Assembly (NCBI GenBank): GCA_021234155.1
Contig: JAJEKV010000046.1
Coordinates: forward strand, 8,065,012-8,129,011
DNA from: Isoetes taiwanensis
Taxonomy: Eukaryota; Streptophyta; Lycopodiopsida; Isoetales; Isoetaceae
DNA: 64,000 bases
Direction of reading: 5' to 3'
The translations under genes and the position numbers were made by a program. Below the pieces are notes generated by a model, which did not search any database, had not been told where the DNA came from, and saw only the letters and a program-made list of their open reading frames with translations. Below, piece by piece: positions 1 through 9,845 of this stretch; position 1 is the stretch's first letter; each line of letters begins with the position of its first letter.

Positions 1-154
1 GAGACAGGGTAAAATGATCCCTTCATTCTTCCCACTGGAACTTGTCAAGGTTGCAGTGATACGTGGAGGGCCTTGTATCAGCATGGAGCTGGTATGGGGG
101 ATGAACTCATGTTTTATACGGCGAGTGCACCGTATATGAGTAGGGGACGTCACA
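1..154 (+). repeat. 3' end of an LTR (truncated by window start)
   Basis: The stretch ends in CA one base before a match to a plant retrotransposon primer binding site, so it reads as the last part of a 5' LTR whose start is outside the window. It holds a small hairpin (TATACGG at 115-121 with CCGTATA at 130-136). I did not find a second copy of this LTR in the window, so the 3' LTR of the same element is missing, deleted or too diverged for me to see. Confidence 0.55.
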
Positions 155-155
155 G

Positions 156-167
156 TGGTATCAGAGC
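156..167 (+). other. Primer binding site, initiator tRNA-Met type
   Basis: TGGTATCAGAGC is the usual plant LTR-retrotransposon primer binding site, complementary to the 3' end of initiator tRNA-Met. It lies one base after the LTR end and about 690 bases before the H3-like reading frame, which places that frame in the interior of an LTR element. Confidence 0.7.
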
Positions 168-360
168 AATGTTCTTGGAGACCAAGAGCAAAGCATTGGC
201 CATGCTCCCAGTAGTACTAACTTAGTAGGATTCTCAAACTTCGAAAAAGTGGGAAATTTTTTTTTCTCATTTGTTGTAGTATATGCTAAGCTAGTAACAG
301 TTAGAAGAATTGAAAACCAAACTAAGAAGTTGAACTAAATTTTGACCAAGTGTGGAAATT

Positions 361-425
361 GCTCACGGTATACGTTAGAGCATCGACCTAAATTTTAGGT
401 CAAGCCCCAGGCGCACACCCTGAGT
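361..425. promoter_or_regulatory. 65-bp palindrome, copy 1
   Basis: First and most diverged of four 65-bp interrupted palindromes. The core GACCTAAATTTTAGGTC is intact. The outer arms (GCTCACGGT and ACCCTGAGT) carry mismatches compared with copies 3 and 4. It lies 150-214 bp before copy 2 and about 320 bp before the first TATA box. Confidence 0.75.
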
Positions 426-574
426 AACTCTACCATAATCACCTTCAAACTTGATGAATTTGAACAAGATAATATCCTAAATCGAATTTTAAGGTAAGGT
501 TTAGCTAGAATTGTATGTCACACCCCTAGGAATATGTCTAGAAGTTATATAATTTTGGTCAAAAATGCAAAAAT

Positions 575-639
575 GCTCATGGTATGCGCCAGAGCCTCGA
601 CCTAAATTTTAGATCAGGCCTCTAGTGCACACTATGAGT
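575..639. promoter_or_regulatory. 65-bp palindrome, copy 2
   Basis: Second copy, 214 bp downstream of copy 1 (start to start) and about 105 bp before the TATA box at 744. Core GACCTAAATTTTAGATC has one change; outer arms GCTCATGGT and ACTATGAGT still pair in part. Confidence 0.75.
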
Positions 640-743
640 AATTTTACTTAGAAAACTCTAAAGTAAGTACATGTTTTAAGTTAATATGTGCCTTGACTCA
701 TGAAAATGAGGAATTTAGAATTTGACCTAAAATTTGCCCAAGC

Positions 744-752
744 TATAAATAG
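744..752 (+). promoter_or_regulatory. TATA box of the H3-like unit
   Basis: TATAAATAG followed by ACCC, 102 bases before the ATG at 846. The same TATAAATAGACCC string occurs at 2684 before the second reading frame, and both leaders share GGCAATTTTT and an AGGCGCT motif. The two promoters are therefore diverged duplicates. Confidence 0.6.
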
Positions 753-845
753 ACCCAAACCCTTCTCATTTGTAACTTTCTGCTTAGCTCCCGCACTTTG
801 AGGCAATTTTTAGGCGCTAGAGCTCCGATCGACTTGAAGTAAAAC

Positions 846-2092
846 ATGGCGCGCACCAAACAGACTGCACGCAAATAACGACCAGGCGAACAGCCCAGCG
901 CCCAAGACAGGAGGAGGATTCAGCGGGTACTTCGGGAGCAGCTTCTCGCAGGAGGAGACCATCTTTATCAGAAGAGGAGAGTACTTCTGTCGAGTCACAG
1001 GCAGAGGAGTCGAGGCAAGAATCACTAGACGAGCTGGCCGACATCATCAACCAGCGCTTAGACGAAGAAGCAGACATCGACTCTGAGGGTTCAATGGACG
1101 AAGAAACCCGCAGAGTATACGAGCAAATTGAAGAGGAGATACTACAAGAGGAGAGGGCAGAACAAGAGCAGGCTGCCGACGAGCAAGATGAACAGAAGGA
1201 GCCCTCTCCCGAACCCACCTTAGAAGAAGAAATCGAGGCCTGGATTCAAATACAAAAGGCGAAGTCACAATGCCACAAGAGGAAAAAGGCTGAGAAGAAA
1301 AGGAAGCTAGAAGAACAGGAGGCAGAGGCAAAGAAGAAACTCAAGGGAAAGGGCAAGGAGGAGCCCAAGAGGAAACTGAAGACGACACCCAAGGTAAAAA
1401 TTGTCATCAAGGAATGACAGCCCGACCAGCCACCATCTACTGACGACTCTGATGATGAGGATTACCAGCCCTTTCCCAGAGGAGACCAAGAAGTAGGGAG
1501 CTCCTCAAAACCGGCGGCCGAGGATCAGCAGGTACAGGCACCCCCACCCTACACCACGTGGGAGAAGGAGAAAGATCCAAAGAAGCCGACCCGACCTGCC
1601 CGGGAGTCGTATGTGGTAGACCATCTCAGGGTCTACCAGAAGAAATTAAAGGCCTACAAGGAGTACATGAAGAAGTGGAGGCCTACAACTCCTACTATCA
1701 GACAAACAAGGTCACTTACATCGAGGGAGGATGGCCATTGAAGAAAAAGATTCTCAAGCCGCCTCCAGAAAAGCCAGTACCCCCAAGAAGCTAGTAGCAA
1801 GGAAGCCCGGATCGAGACTGTCGCAAGCAGTCCGAGAGATCCGGCATTTTCAAAGAAGTTAGGCCTTCTCATCCCCCGAGCACCATTCGCCAGACTCGTC
1901 AAGGAGGTCGTACAAGAGTTCGACACGAACATGAGAGTCTTAGGCGAAATGCTGCTAGCCTTACAGGAAGCAGCAGAGCAGAAGTTGGTGCAGCATTTTG
2001 AGGACTCGAGGGCGTGCACTTTGCACGCCAAGAGAGTGACATTAATGACCAAGGACATGCACTTGGCAAGTTCCATTAAAGGAGAACGCTAG
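846..2092 (+). pseudogene. Histone H3-like protein with a long charged insert (broken)
   Basis: The frame opens at ATG 846 with MARTKQTARK, identical to the canonical H3 tail including Lys4 and Lys9, then hits TAA at 876 through an apparent one-base loss. The next frame (from 878) encodes an acidic, then Lys/Glu-rich region to about 1740, with an in-frame TGA at 1415-1417. It includes a KDPKKPTRP string (about 1575) like the start of an HMG box. From 1740 a third frame gives [15 protein letters not shown] and the H3 alpha-N motif REIRHFQRS. After another one-base slip at about 1859 come [23 protein letters not shown] and HAKRVTLM, then KGER and a TAG at 2090. Alignment to H3 is colinear, with H3-length loop 1. 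C110, H113 and D123 equivalents are kept; R128 and R129 are Ser. The intact ancestor would be about 415 residues. Its place behind an LTR and primer site suggests retroelement cargo; that is inference. Confidence 0.85.
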
Positions 2093-2220
2093 ATTTTGTA
2101 AATAAAAAAGTTTGTAGAACAAGTTCTAAGTTCATAAATGTTGTTAATGAGGTTGAATTAGCAGTAATTGCTTTTTGTTTTAGTTAAAATGGACTTCATA
2201 TGGTCAAGGAGTGAGAATTT

Positions 2221-2285
2221 ACTCACGGTATGCGCCAGAGCATCGACCTAAATTTTAGGTCAGGCCCCAGGCGCACACCGTGAGT
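2221..2285. promoter_or_regulatory. 65-bp palindrome, copy 3
   Basis: The best-preserved copy. Outer arms ACTCACGGTATGCGCC and GGCGCACACCGTGAGT pair over 16 bp with one mismatch. The inner arms GACCTAAA and TTTAGGTC pair around the centre. It starts about 130 bp after the H3-like stop codon. Confidence 0.85.
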
Positions 2286-2423
2286 ATTTTGCATCAAAAA
2301 GGGTCCTAACCATCTCCAAACCGGTCAAGTAAGGGGTCAATCTTGCATATCTCGGGGAGACCATCATGTTTTGACCCTTAGTTCATCCTGTTTAGAGAAG
2401 TTTTGACTAAATAAGGCCAAATT

Positions 2424-2488
2424 ACTCACGGTATGCGCCAGGACCTCGACCTAAATTTTAGGTCAGCCTTCTAGCGCACACCGTGAGT
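2424..2488. promoter_or_regulatory. 65-bp palindrome, copy 4
   Basis: 203 bp after copy 3 (start to start), matching the 214-bp spacing of copies 1 and 2. Outer arms ACTCACGGT and ACCGTGAGT are perfect, and the core GACCTAAATTTTAGGTC is intact. It lies about 195 bp before the TATA box at 2684. Confidence 0.85.
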
Positions 2489-2683
2489 ATTTTCAGCATT
2501 ATCTCTTTCATGCTACCTCCAATTGACCTCAAATTTATTGCAGTAGGTTCATTAGGTAGTCTTATTCATGTTCGGACCCTCAAATTAACCTTCAAATCCT
2601 CATTTTGACCTCAAAATAGGTGAGATTTGCCAAACCAAATTTTTTTTCAAGTTTTCCAAAAATTAGAGTTTTCCCCTTTTTCC

Positions 2684-2692
2684 TATAAATAG
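2684..2692 (+). promoter_or_regulatory. TATA box of the second unit
   Basis: TATAAATAG followed by ACCC, 121 bases before ATG 2805. It is the counterpart of the box at 744 in a duplicated promoter cassette. Confidence 0.6.
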
Positions 2693-2804
2693 ACCCCCCA
2701 TATCTCAGTTAGCATCTTACAGGTTTGCTCCCAGCTTTTAGGCAATTTTTCAAACCCCGTAGGCGCTTCAAGAGCTGTCTGCTAGTCCCATTCAGTCAAG
2801 ATCA

Positions 2805-3788
2805 ATGGCAACTACAGATTTCAGGCGCTGGTACAACGCCAGTGCTCATGTGGCTGAGGCTGATATCAATGCCATTTTTGCAGTTTTCCAGAAGAAGATA
2901 GACATCCAAGCCACCTTGCAGACAACACCATCCTATATGGAAGTCATGACTGAGTTCCAAGCTAGGGTAGGACCCTCCTTAGTACAGATTCCCCCTTGTA
3001 CATGATATTTTGTCCCTAAGCAATCCCTCCAAGCAGCCTTGGGTGATGTCCCGAACATTGCCAAGTACCTGAACAACAAGGTTGCTAGATTGCCAGATTA
3101 CATGGTCATGACAGTTAATAGGGCAAAATATTTCTCCTATACCGCTGCCATAGCCATTTTTCTCTCTCACCGTGCCCAAAACCCAATCGGGGAACTATCT
3201 ATCCCGGCCATGGATGTAGACCCCTTAGCCTCTTCAGCAGAAGGTCAGCTCCTCTTGCAGTATCAAGCGGAGCAAGGAGGAAGAGCCGGAGATAAAGACC
3301 TTGACTCAGACGATGAAGACTACGTCGAGTTCAACCCCGACCAGGAGCGGCAACAAGCAGAGCAGGAGATACAATCTTTCGACCAGGACCTGCAGACCCA
3401 CAGGATCGCTCCCCCGCTCGGGCTAGGTATCGCAAGCCTAGCCCCCATCATCATCAACGACCAGGAGTACCTGCTCCTGAGTGACATCTAGAACCTCCCT
3501 GAATGCAGAGCCAGGGAGTACAGGCGCGATGAGTTGCTGCACTTTCTGCGGCAACAACCAGATCTAGATGAGTTTATCGATCGGGAGGCTTCCGACTTTC
3601 CAATCAACGTAAGAGAAGCTGACACCTATACAGGGGAGTCGACTTCAGATATTCAGGCATATAGCAGCATCCGGCAATTGATGACAGCTCGGGATCTGCC
3701 TTCAGAAGAAGAATTCTACGCCATTCAAGAACGGATGGGGATCCGTGGCAAGACCACAAGTATTTCGATTACTCAGCTAGCAAATTGA
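2805..3788 (+). pseudogene. Unrecognised acidic protein, second cargo ORF (two stops)
   Basis: A single frame runs from ATG 2805 (MATTDFRRWYNASAHV) to TGA 3786, broken only by TGA at 3003-3005 and TAG at 3489-3491, so the ancestor was about 327 residues. I do not recognise a family. The N-terminal half looks globular and mixed; the middle (about 3290-3400) is strongly acidic (LDSDDEDYVEF, then Gln/Glu-rich); no zinc knuckle, protease or polymerase motif is visible. The last few codons may be chimeric, because homology to a gypsy integrase tail begins at about 3771 in another frame. A duplicate of the H3-unit promoter precedes it, so the two proteins were probably made by the same element. A gag-like or accessory role is possible but unsupported. 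Confidence 0.5.
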
Positions 3789-4440
3789 GAATCTTTGGAA
3801 AGGTCCTTATATGGTCTTGGAGTTTGCAGGGACCAACTAATATTGGCTGAAAAAAGTGATCTTAGGAATGCCGCTGCTAAATCCTATCAACACTGTTCAC
3901 TTGAGGAGATATTAGGATCAGCATGTATGCTTCTCTCTCTTTATGTCCTAAATATTAGTGAATTATGATTCGAAGTGGAATAGGTAGCTTGGATTTCATT
4001 TGACTTTTGTTGTTTAGTTAATTGTTTTGATGAGTTCGTATTTGCAGTAAGCAAGACCGTTGGGGAGTTAATCTTAAACAAGTTCAAGACATAAATGGTT
4101 ACGAATACTTTCACCAAGTGTCATATGCAGGATCACTAATTTATATATTCATCTGTTGTGTGACTCTGGCCACCTCCATTAAGCCCTTGCTTCTTCTTTT
4201 GCCTTTGTGCAGGACATGAGCAGGTCTTACAGTCCATAAAGGGATGCAAAGTTTATTTTTAATGTATTTCTGTATTTCCATGACAAGTGCATCCTTGATC
4301 CATCTTTATTCATCTGTCTCAAAGTAGTCCTGCCATCTAGTTTGACCTCTTATTCTTGAATTCACTTTCCAAAAGCACTCTGCACTTCAACTTCACCATT
4401 ATAGCAGAGTGGCACTTCCATATTGACCAAGTCAGAATCA
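3771..4440 (+). mobile_element. Ty3/gypsy 3' tail fragment (Tat-like family)
   Basis: From ACTCAGCTAG at 3771 the sequence aligns with the end of the gypsy polyprotein found at 18740-18930: ENLWKGPY, then the YWLK and NPIN motifs and a broken HLRRY string. The 3' flank also matches: a segment with CACTCTGCACTTCAACTTCACC near 4375 recurs at 19195 and 19345. Integrase core and all upstream domains are absent, so this is a deletion or recombination joint with the H3-carrying element. Confidence 0.65.
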
Positions 4441-4700
4441 GCAGTCCAATTATATAAGATATAATTATGAGACCCATCCCAATATTTGCAGCTCTACATT
4501 TCGAAACTTAGCTGATAAAAACTTTGATAAGAATTACTGCAGTAATACGTAGTTATTAACTGTGACAAAAAGGTTTGGCTAAAAACACTGTGCTAATTGC
4601 ATTCCCTCAAATAATATTCATCGTTACCTAGATCCTCAAGTGAATATTGTAGCTCCTAGCTTCAATCTTACCAACCTTACAGGTTTTAACTTCTTGTAAG

Positions 4701-5205
4701 TGATAAATTAGGTCATGCTAAATATATGGGATAAACAATAGTTGAAGAAGACATGTGAACCATTGGAAGACAATATGAAAGATATTTGTGAACCATTGGA
4801 ATATTAAAATACCATTTATATGGTATAGAGAAATTGAAGCATGAAGTTTTCGAGCCAATTGAGAATTCAAATTGGCAAGTTTATCCTGTAGCAAGGCGGC
4901 CGAAGATCGTTGCTGAGCGGCCGAGTCCTCACCTGAGCGGTCGGACTTGGCCCTATAAATCTAAGATGAAATCGATTGTATGTTAGGCTGGTGATTTGTG
5001 ATAGCTTTGTCAAGCTATGCTTGGGCTCTCGGAGCGAATGTATTGTGAATAGTCTATTGCCTTGATAGTCAAATATTTCAATGGTAAACCATATCTCATT
5101 CAATGGTATAGCCTATTTGAGATTATATTGTCTTGTTAATTCAACCATTGAATTATATGTGAAGTGATCTAGTTAGTCTTGATTACACTCAAGTTGTTAT
5201 CTTCA
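4701..5205 (+). repeat. 5' LTR of the copia element
   Basis: 505 bp. Contains a GC-rich block with repeated GCGGCCGA and a TATA-like CCCTATAAATC near 4951. It differs from the 3' LTR by about eight base changes, mostly transitions, and one indel near its start. Confidence 0.93.
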
Positions 5206-5229
5206 TTTGGTACCAGAGCTAATCTAATC

Positions 5230-5835
5230 ATGACTACTAGACTTGGTGCATCACTGTTGAGTGCAGTTGATGTATTTAAGGGTACAGGTGGATTTCAAGT
5301 TTGGAAGGCAAAGATTCAAGAAATTCTGGAAGTAGAGGGGCTGTGGTCTTATGTAGGTGAGGATGCAGACAATGGTCAGGATATCAGTGAATCCAACCAG
5401 AAGGAAGATACTAAAGAAAAGTCTTAAGCAAGTGGAAGCACTAGTTCAATTGAGGTAACTAGTCCAGGAACTGGTATGTCTGCTAAACTAATGGAAGCTA
5501 AGAGTATAATGACAGTAAAATTAAGCTCAAGCATTCTTTTGAAAGTAAGAGGAATGAATCCAAGGGCAATATGGAAGTATTTGATTAAAACATATGAAAA
5601 TAAAACTTCCTCTCAGCTTGATGTGTTAGACAGGGAACTTAGGAATCTGAAATCCCAAGAAAAGGATGACATCACAGAATTTTTCCAGAAGTTTGACAAT
5701 CTTATGGCAGATTTGGAGGCAGCAGGGGTGACAATCACTGGTGATCACCAGGTAATGACCATTTCAAGGGCTTTCTCTGCTTATGAACAGTTATCTACAT
5801 TAGACAGGTTGAACTCATGGTTAAGACAGAATTAG
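5230..5835 (+). pseudogene. Copia gag (interrupted)
   Basis: Starts at ATG 5230 (MTTRLGASLLSAV), 25 bases after the LTR. It has the copia gag features FKGTGGFQVWKAKIQEIL and a later DVLDRELRNLKSQEKDDITEFFQKF-type segment (UBN2/retrotransposon gag fold). An in-frame TAA at 5425-5427 interrupts it. Near 5815 the reading continues in another frame, from MVKTELEQKLLIKEQEE onward. Confidence 0.85.
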
Positions 5836-7300
5836 AGCAAAAGCTTTTAATCAAAGAACAAGAAGAACATTCTGAAATATTATATGCAGCAAAAGGAAAG
5901 AACAAGGGTGCATATTCAGATAAAAGCAAGATTGGGCCATGCCATTACTGCAATAACTATGGCCATTTAAAACACGATTGTCCTAAACTTGCTGGAAAGG
6001 ACAATAGATGCTATAATTGTGATGGCATTGGTCATCTAGTTGCAAACTGCCCCAGTCCTAAGGATGTAAAGGGAAGAGGGAAGAAAGATTTTAGAGAAGG
6101 AGCAAGGGGAAGATACCACAAAGGGAGAGGAAGAGGAAGAAACATTTCTGATATAAATTTGACTAAAGAAGTTAAGACTGAAGGGGAAGAAGAATTGGAC
6201 GAAAATGCTGAGGTAAAACTCTGCCCTGAAATTTTTTCTTTGTCTTTGCATGAAACTAAAGACAAAAATGATCTGCTTGTATTAGATTCAGGAGCTGAGA
6301 GATGCATGATTAAGGAAGCAAATAAATTGAAGGACAAAACAAGGAGCAATTCAAGTTATATTCAACTTGGAGATGGAAATTTACAAGAAGTAGAAGAATC
6401 AGAGATGTTAGAAATTTTTGATCTAAATGGATGTCCTGTTGAACTTAAAAATATACTATGTGTTCCATCAATAATCAGAAATTTAATTTCAGTCAGCCAA
6501 CTTGTGGAACTAGGATATAGAGTTTGCTTTGAGGACTCAATAAATCTCACAACAGTTCCAACAATCAGACAATGGCATGAGAGACTGGGGCATACACATG
6601 TTAATAATATACACTACATGATTAAGCAGAATATGATCAATGGAGACAACAAAATACATGGAAATTTAATCTGTGAGGGATGCATGCTTGGAAAACACAC
6701 AGGACTCAGATTCAAGAAATCAATCAAAAGGGCAAAAGGGGTTTTGGACCTGATCCATACTGATTTGTGTGGCACCATTAATGTGACCAGCCTAAGTGGA
6801 AAAAGATTTTTTATAACCTTCATAGATGATTTTTCAAGAAAAACAAAGTGTTACATATTGAAGCACAAAGATCAAGCTTTCTCATCCTACAAATTATTCG
6901 AACAAGAAGTTGAAATGGAAACTGGAAAAAAGGTCAAATGTGTTAGATCAGACAGAGGGGGAGAATTCTTGTCATAAGAATTTAACAAACATTGCAGGGA
7001 TCATGGGATCAAAAGACAATTAACATGCAGGTATACACCACAGCAAAATGGCATAGCAGAGAGGAAGAATAGGACTATACTCGATGCAGTAAGATCCATG
7101 CTCAAGCAATCAGGTATGCCAAACCATCTATGGGATGAAGCAGCTAGAACTGCAGTTCTAATTCAAAATAAACTTATATTGAGCTCTATTAAAGGAAAAA
7201 CTCCAGAGGAAATGTGGCATCATATGATATGTTTAAAATCTATGGTTGTATTGCATATGCTCATGTTCCTAAGGAACTTAGGAGAAAAAGGTCAGTGAAA
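5817..7300 (+). pseudogene. Copia zinc knuckles, protease and integrase (interrupted)
   Basis: Two CCHC knuckles (CHYCNNYGHLKHDC at about 5938 and CYNCDGIGHLVANC at about 6010) give RNA binding. LVLDSGAERCM (about 6280) is the aspartic protease site. The integrase has its zinc domain (WHERLGHTH, then CEGCMLGKH) and the DDE residues in HTDLCG, RSDRGGEF and GIAERKNRT. TAA at 6975-6977 falls between the second Asp and the Glu. A frameshift near 7230 moves the integrase C-terminus to the next frame. Confidence 0.9.
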
Positions 7301-9361
7301 TGCTATCTTGCAGGATATGATGAACAATCTAAGGGCTTCAGACTTTTTGATCCAAACAAGAGATGCATATTAATTAGTAGAGATGTCATTTTTGATGAGA
7401 GTTGTGTGTATAAAAACAGAAACAACGTGCCAGCAGCAAGGGAAGACAAAGGAGAAGAAACTCAGATACAACAGGAACAATTTAACAAGAACAATGATGA
7501 ATATGATTTTGATAGTGAAGCATAAAAAGCGGAAAAGCAAATGCAAGGGGAAAGTAATCATGGAGAAGATACAAGACAAGGGGAATTTGCAGAAGTTCAG
7601 ACTGATACAGGGAATAAGGATGCATCATTCCTAGAACCAGAGATACGCAGAGAAAGAAAAAAAAGAAAGACAGAAGCTAAAAAACTAAAAGAGCAATTGG
7701 ACATTAATATTTCAGATTATGGGAGGATAGAAGATGGGAAAAGCAGAAGACTACTCAAAGAAAGTGTAGACATCAATTATGTGCTAGCATTGCTTGAACT
7801 AGACATACCATTAAATTATGAGCAAGCTATTAATTCAGTGGATTCTAGAAAATGGAAGCAAGCTATGATGGAAGAAATGCAAGCTTTTGATAGAACAAAT
7901 AGTTATGAAATTGTAGTTAGGCTAGCTAATAAAAATGTAATTGGCAGCAAGTGGATCTACAAAATAAAAACAGGATTGAATGGGGAACAAAAATATAAGG
8001 CAAGATTGGTGGCACAGGGGTACACTCAAAAGAGGGGAATGGATTATGAAGAAACATTTTCACCTATAGTTAAGCTGACAAGCATAAGAGTACTGTTAGC
8101 TTTTGCAAATGCAAACAAGTTGGATGTACATCACATGGATGTGAGCACTGCCTTCTTAAATGCCAAATTAGGTGAGGAAGTATTCATGCAACCAGCATCT
8201 GGATTTGAAACAAAACAAGAAGGTATGGTTTGGAAGCTCAAACGTGCTGTTTATGGATTAAAACAATCTCCTAGGATGTGGTACAAGTGTATTGATGAGT
8301 ATTTGCAGGAACAAGGGTTCAAAAAATTCTTAAATGATGGAAATATCTATATTTTGCATAAGGGAAGTCAGTTCTGCATTATTGCCTTATATGTGGATGA
8401 CAACATAATGGTACCAAGTAATTCAGAGATATTAGAGCATTGTAAGAAAATTTTGAAGAACAAATTTCAAATGACAGATTTGGGACAGTTAAGGAGATTT
8501 TTAGGGATGGAAGTAACAAGGGATAATCAAGGAAAAACATTGACAATTTTTCAAAAGGCAAACATTCAAGGAATGCTCAAAAGATTTCACATGATGGAAT
8601 GCAATGTGGCAAAAACACCAATGGTACAGGGTCATAAGTTATCCTCTGATTTGAGTCCCAAAACAGATGTTGAACAGCAGCAAATGGATAAAATACCATA
8701 CAGGAAGTTGATTGGATGTTTACTATTTATAGCAAATAGCACCAGACCAGATATAACCTTTGCAGTCAGTCTATTGAGCAGGTTCACTAATAATCCAGGA
8801 CACCAACATTGGATAGCTGCCAAAAGGGTTCTTATATACTTGAAATTAACACAAGACTATGGATTAACCTTTAACGATGATAACTTAATTCTAACAGGGT
8901 ATGCTGATGCAGATTGGGGAAGTGACATTAATTCAAGAAAGCCAACATCTGGTTTTTGCTTAATGCTAGGGGGAGCCACAGTCGCCTGGAAGAGCAAAAA
9001 ATAGTCATGTGTGGCCATGTCAACAGCAGAAGCTGAATACAACTCAGCATCTTTGACAGCTAAAGAAATTGCTTGAATAAGACGTCTACTAGAAGAATTA
9101 AAGGTAAGTCAAGTTGGACCAACAGTGTTATATTCAGACAGTTTAAGCTGTATTGCTATCACCAAGAATTCAGTTTTACACCAAAGAACCAAACATATAG
9201 AACTTCATGTTCATTTCATTAGGGATTTGGTGAGCAAAGGAATTATTACCGTTGAGCATATCAACACAAATGAACAGGTAGCTGATGCTCTAACCAAGGA
9301 ACTGTCAGAAGTTAAGTTTAATAAATTTAAGCATGCCTTGGGAGTCATGGAAAATAATTGA
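7214..9361 (+). pseudogene. Copia reverse transcriptase and RNase H (interrupted)
   Basis: After the integrase tail and a TAA at 7523, the RT is open from 7541 to 9001: KWKQAMMEEMQAF, GSKWIYKIKTG, KARLVAQGY, HHMDVSTAFLNA (motif A) and LYVDDNI with the catalytic YVDD at 8390-8401. The RNase H region has GYADADWGSD and TAEAEYNS. It is cut by TAG 9002 and TGA 9074 and ends with ADALTKELS before TGA 9359. Both stops replace residues normally conserved in this family (a Gln and a Trp position). Confidence 0.92.
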
Positions 9362-9425
9362 GAGTGAAGAAAGTTTGACATGATTTGCAAAGGAATTTTA
9401 TCTTCCCTTATAACCTAAGCTATCA

Positions 9426-9770
9426 GAGATTTTATCTTCTCTATGAACAAATATTTAATAGAGATTTTATCTTCTCTAAGTTGATAGCCTATACTGTCGA
9501 AAGATGCACTTAGGTTGATCAGGAAATGGTTGCACTATCCGGGATTTTATCTTCACTGATAGCAGACAGATATTTGATAGGGATGTTTTCTCTAAGATGA
9601 TAACATATATTATGAAGGGTTGAACTTAGGTTGATCATGAAACAGTTGTGACATTGGAGATTTTATCGTCTCTGATAACAGACAGATATTTTATAGAGAT
9701 TGTATCTTCTCTAAGTTTGTTATGCATATTATGAAGGTGTGACATTACTTGATCAGAAGGATTCATAATC
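9426..9770 (+). repeat. Triplicated ~116-bp repeat in copia 3' UTR
   Basis: Three imperfect units start at 9426, 9541 and 9657. Each opens with a GATTTTATCTTCTCT-type motif, has the motif again about 60 bp on, then an ACTTAGGTTGATCA-type motif. They lie between the RNase H stop and the polypurine tract. Confidence 0.75.
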
Positions 9771-9845
9771 TGTTAAGACAGTGAGAATGTGAACCTGTGG
9801 TTATTGTAGATCAAGCTCCTGCAGACATTTAGCATGAAAGGGGAA

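Noticed and set aside
846-2092. Reading the H3-like frame as a centromeric H3 (CENH3) gene
   Set aside because: REIRHFQ and LLIP recall CENH3, but the start is the canonical H3 tail and loop 1 has H3 length, not the longer CENH3 loop. H3-derived is the safer call.
9426-9770. CRISPR-like repeat array
   Set aside because: Plant nuclear DNA, imperfect units without distinct spacers, inside a copia 3' UTR.
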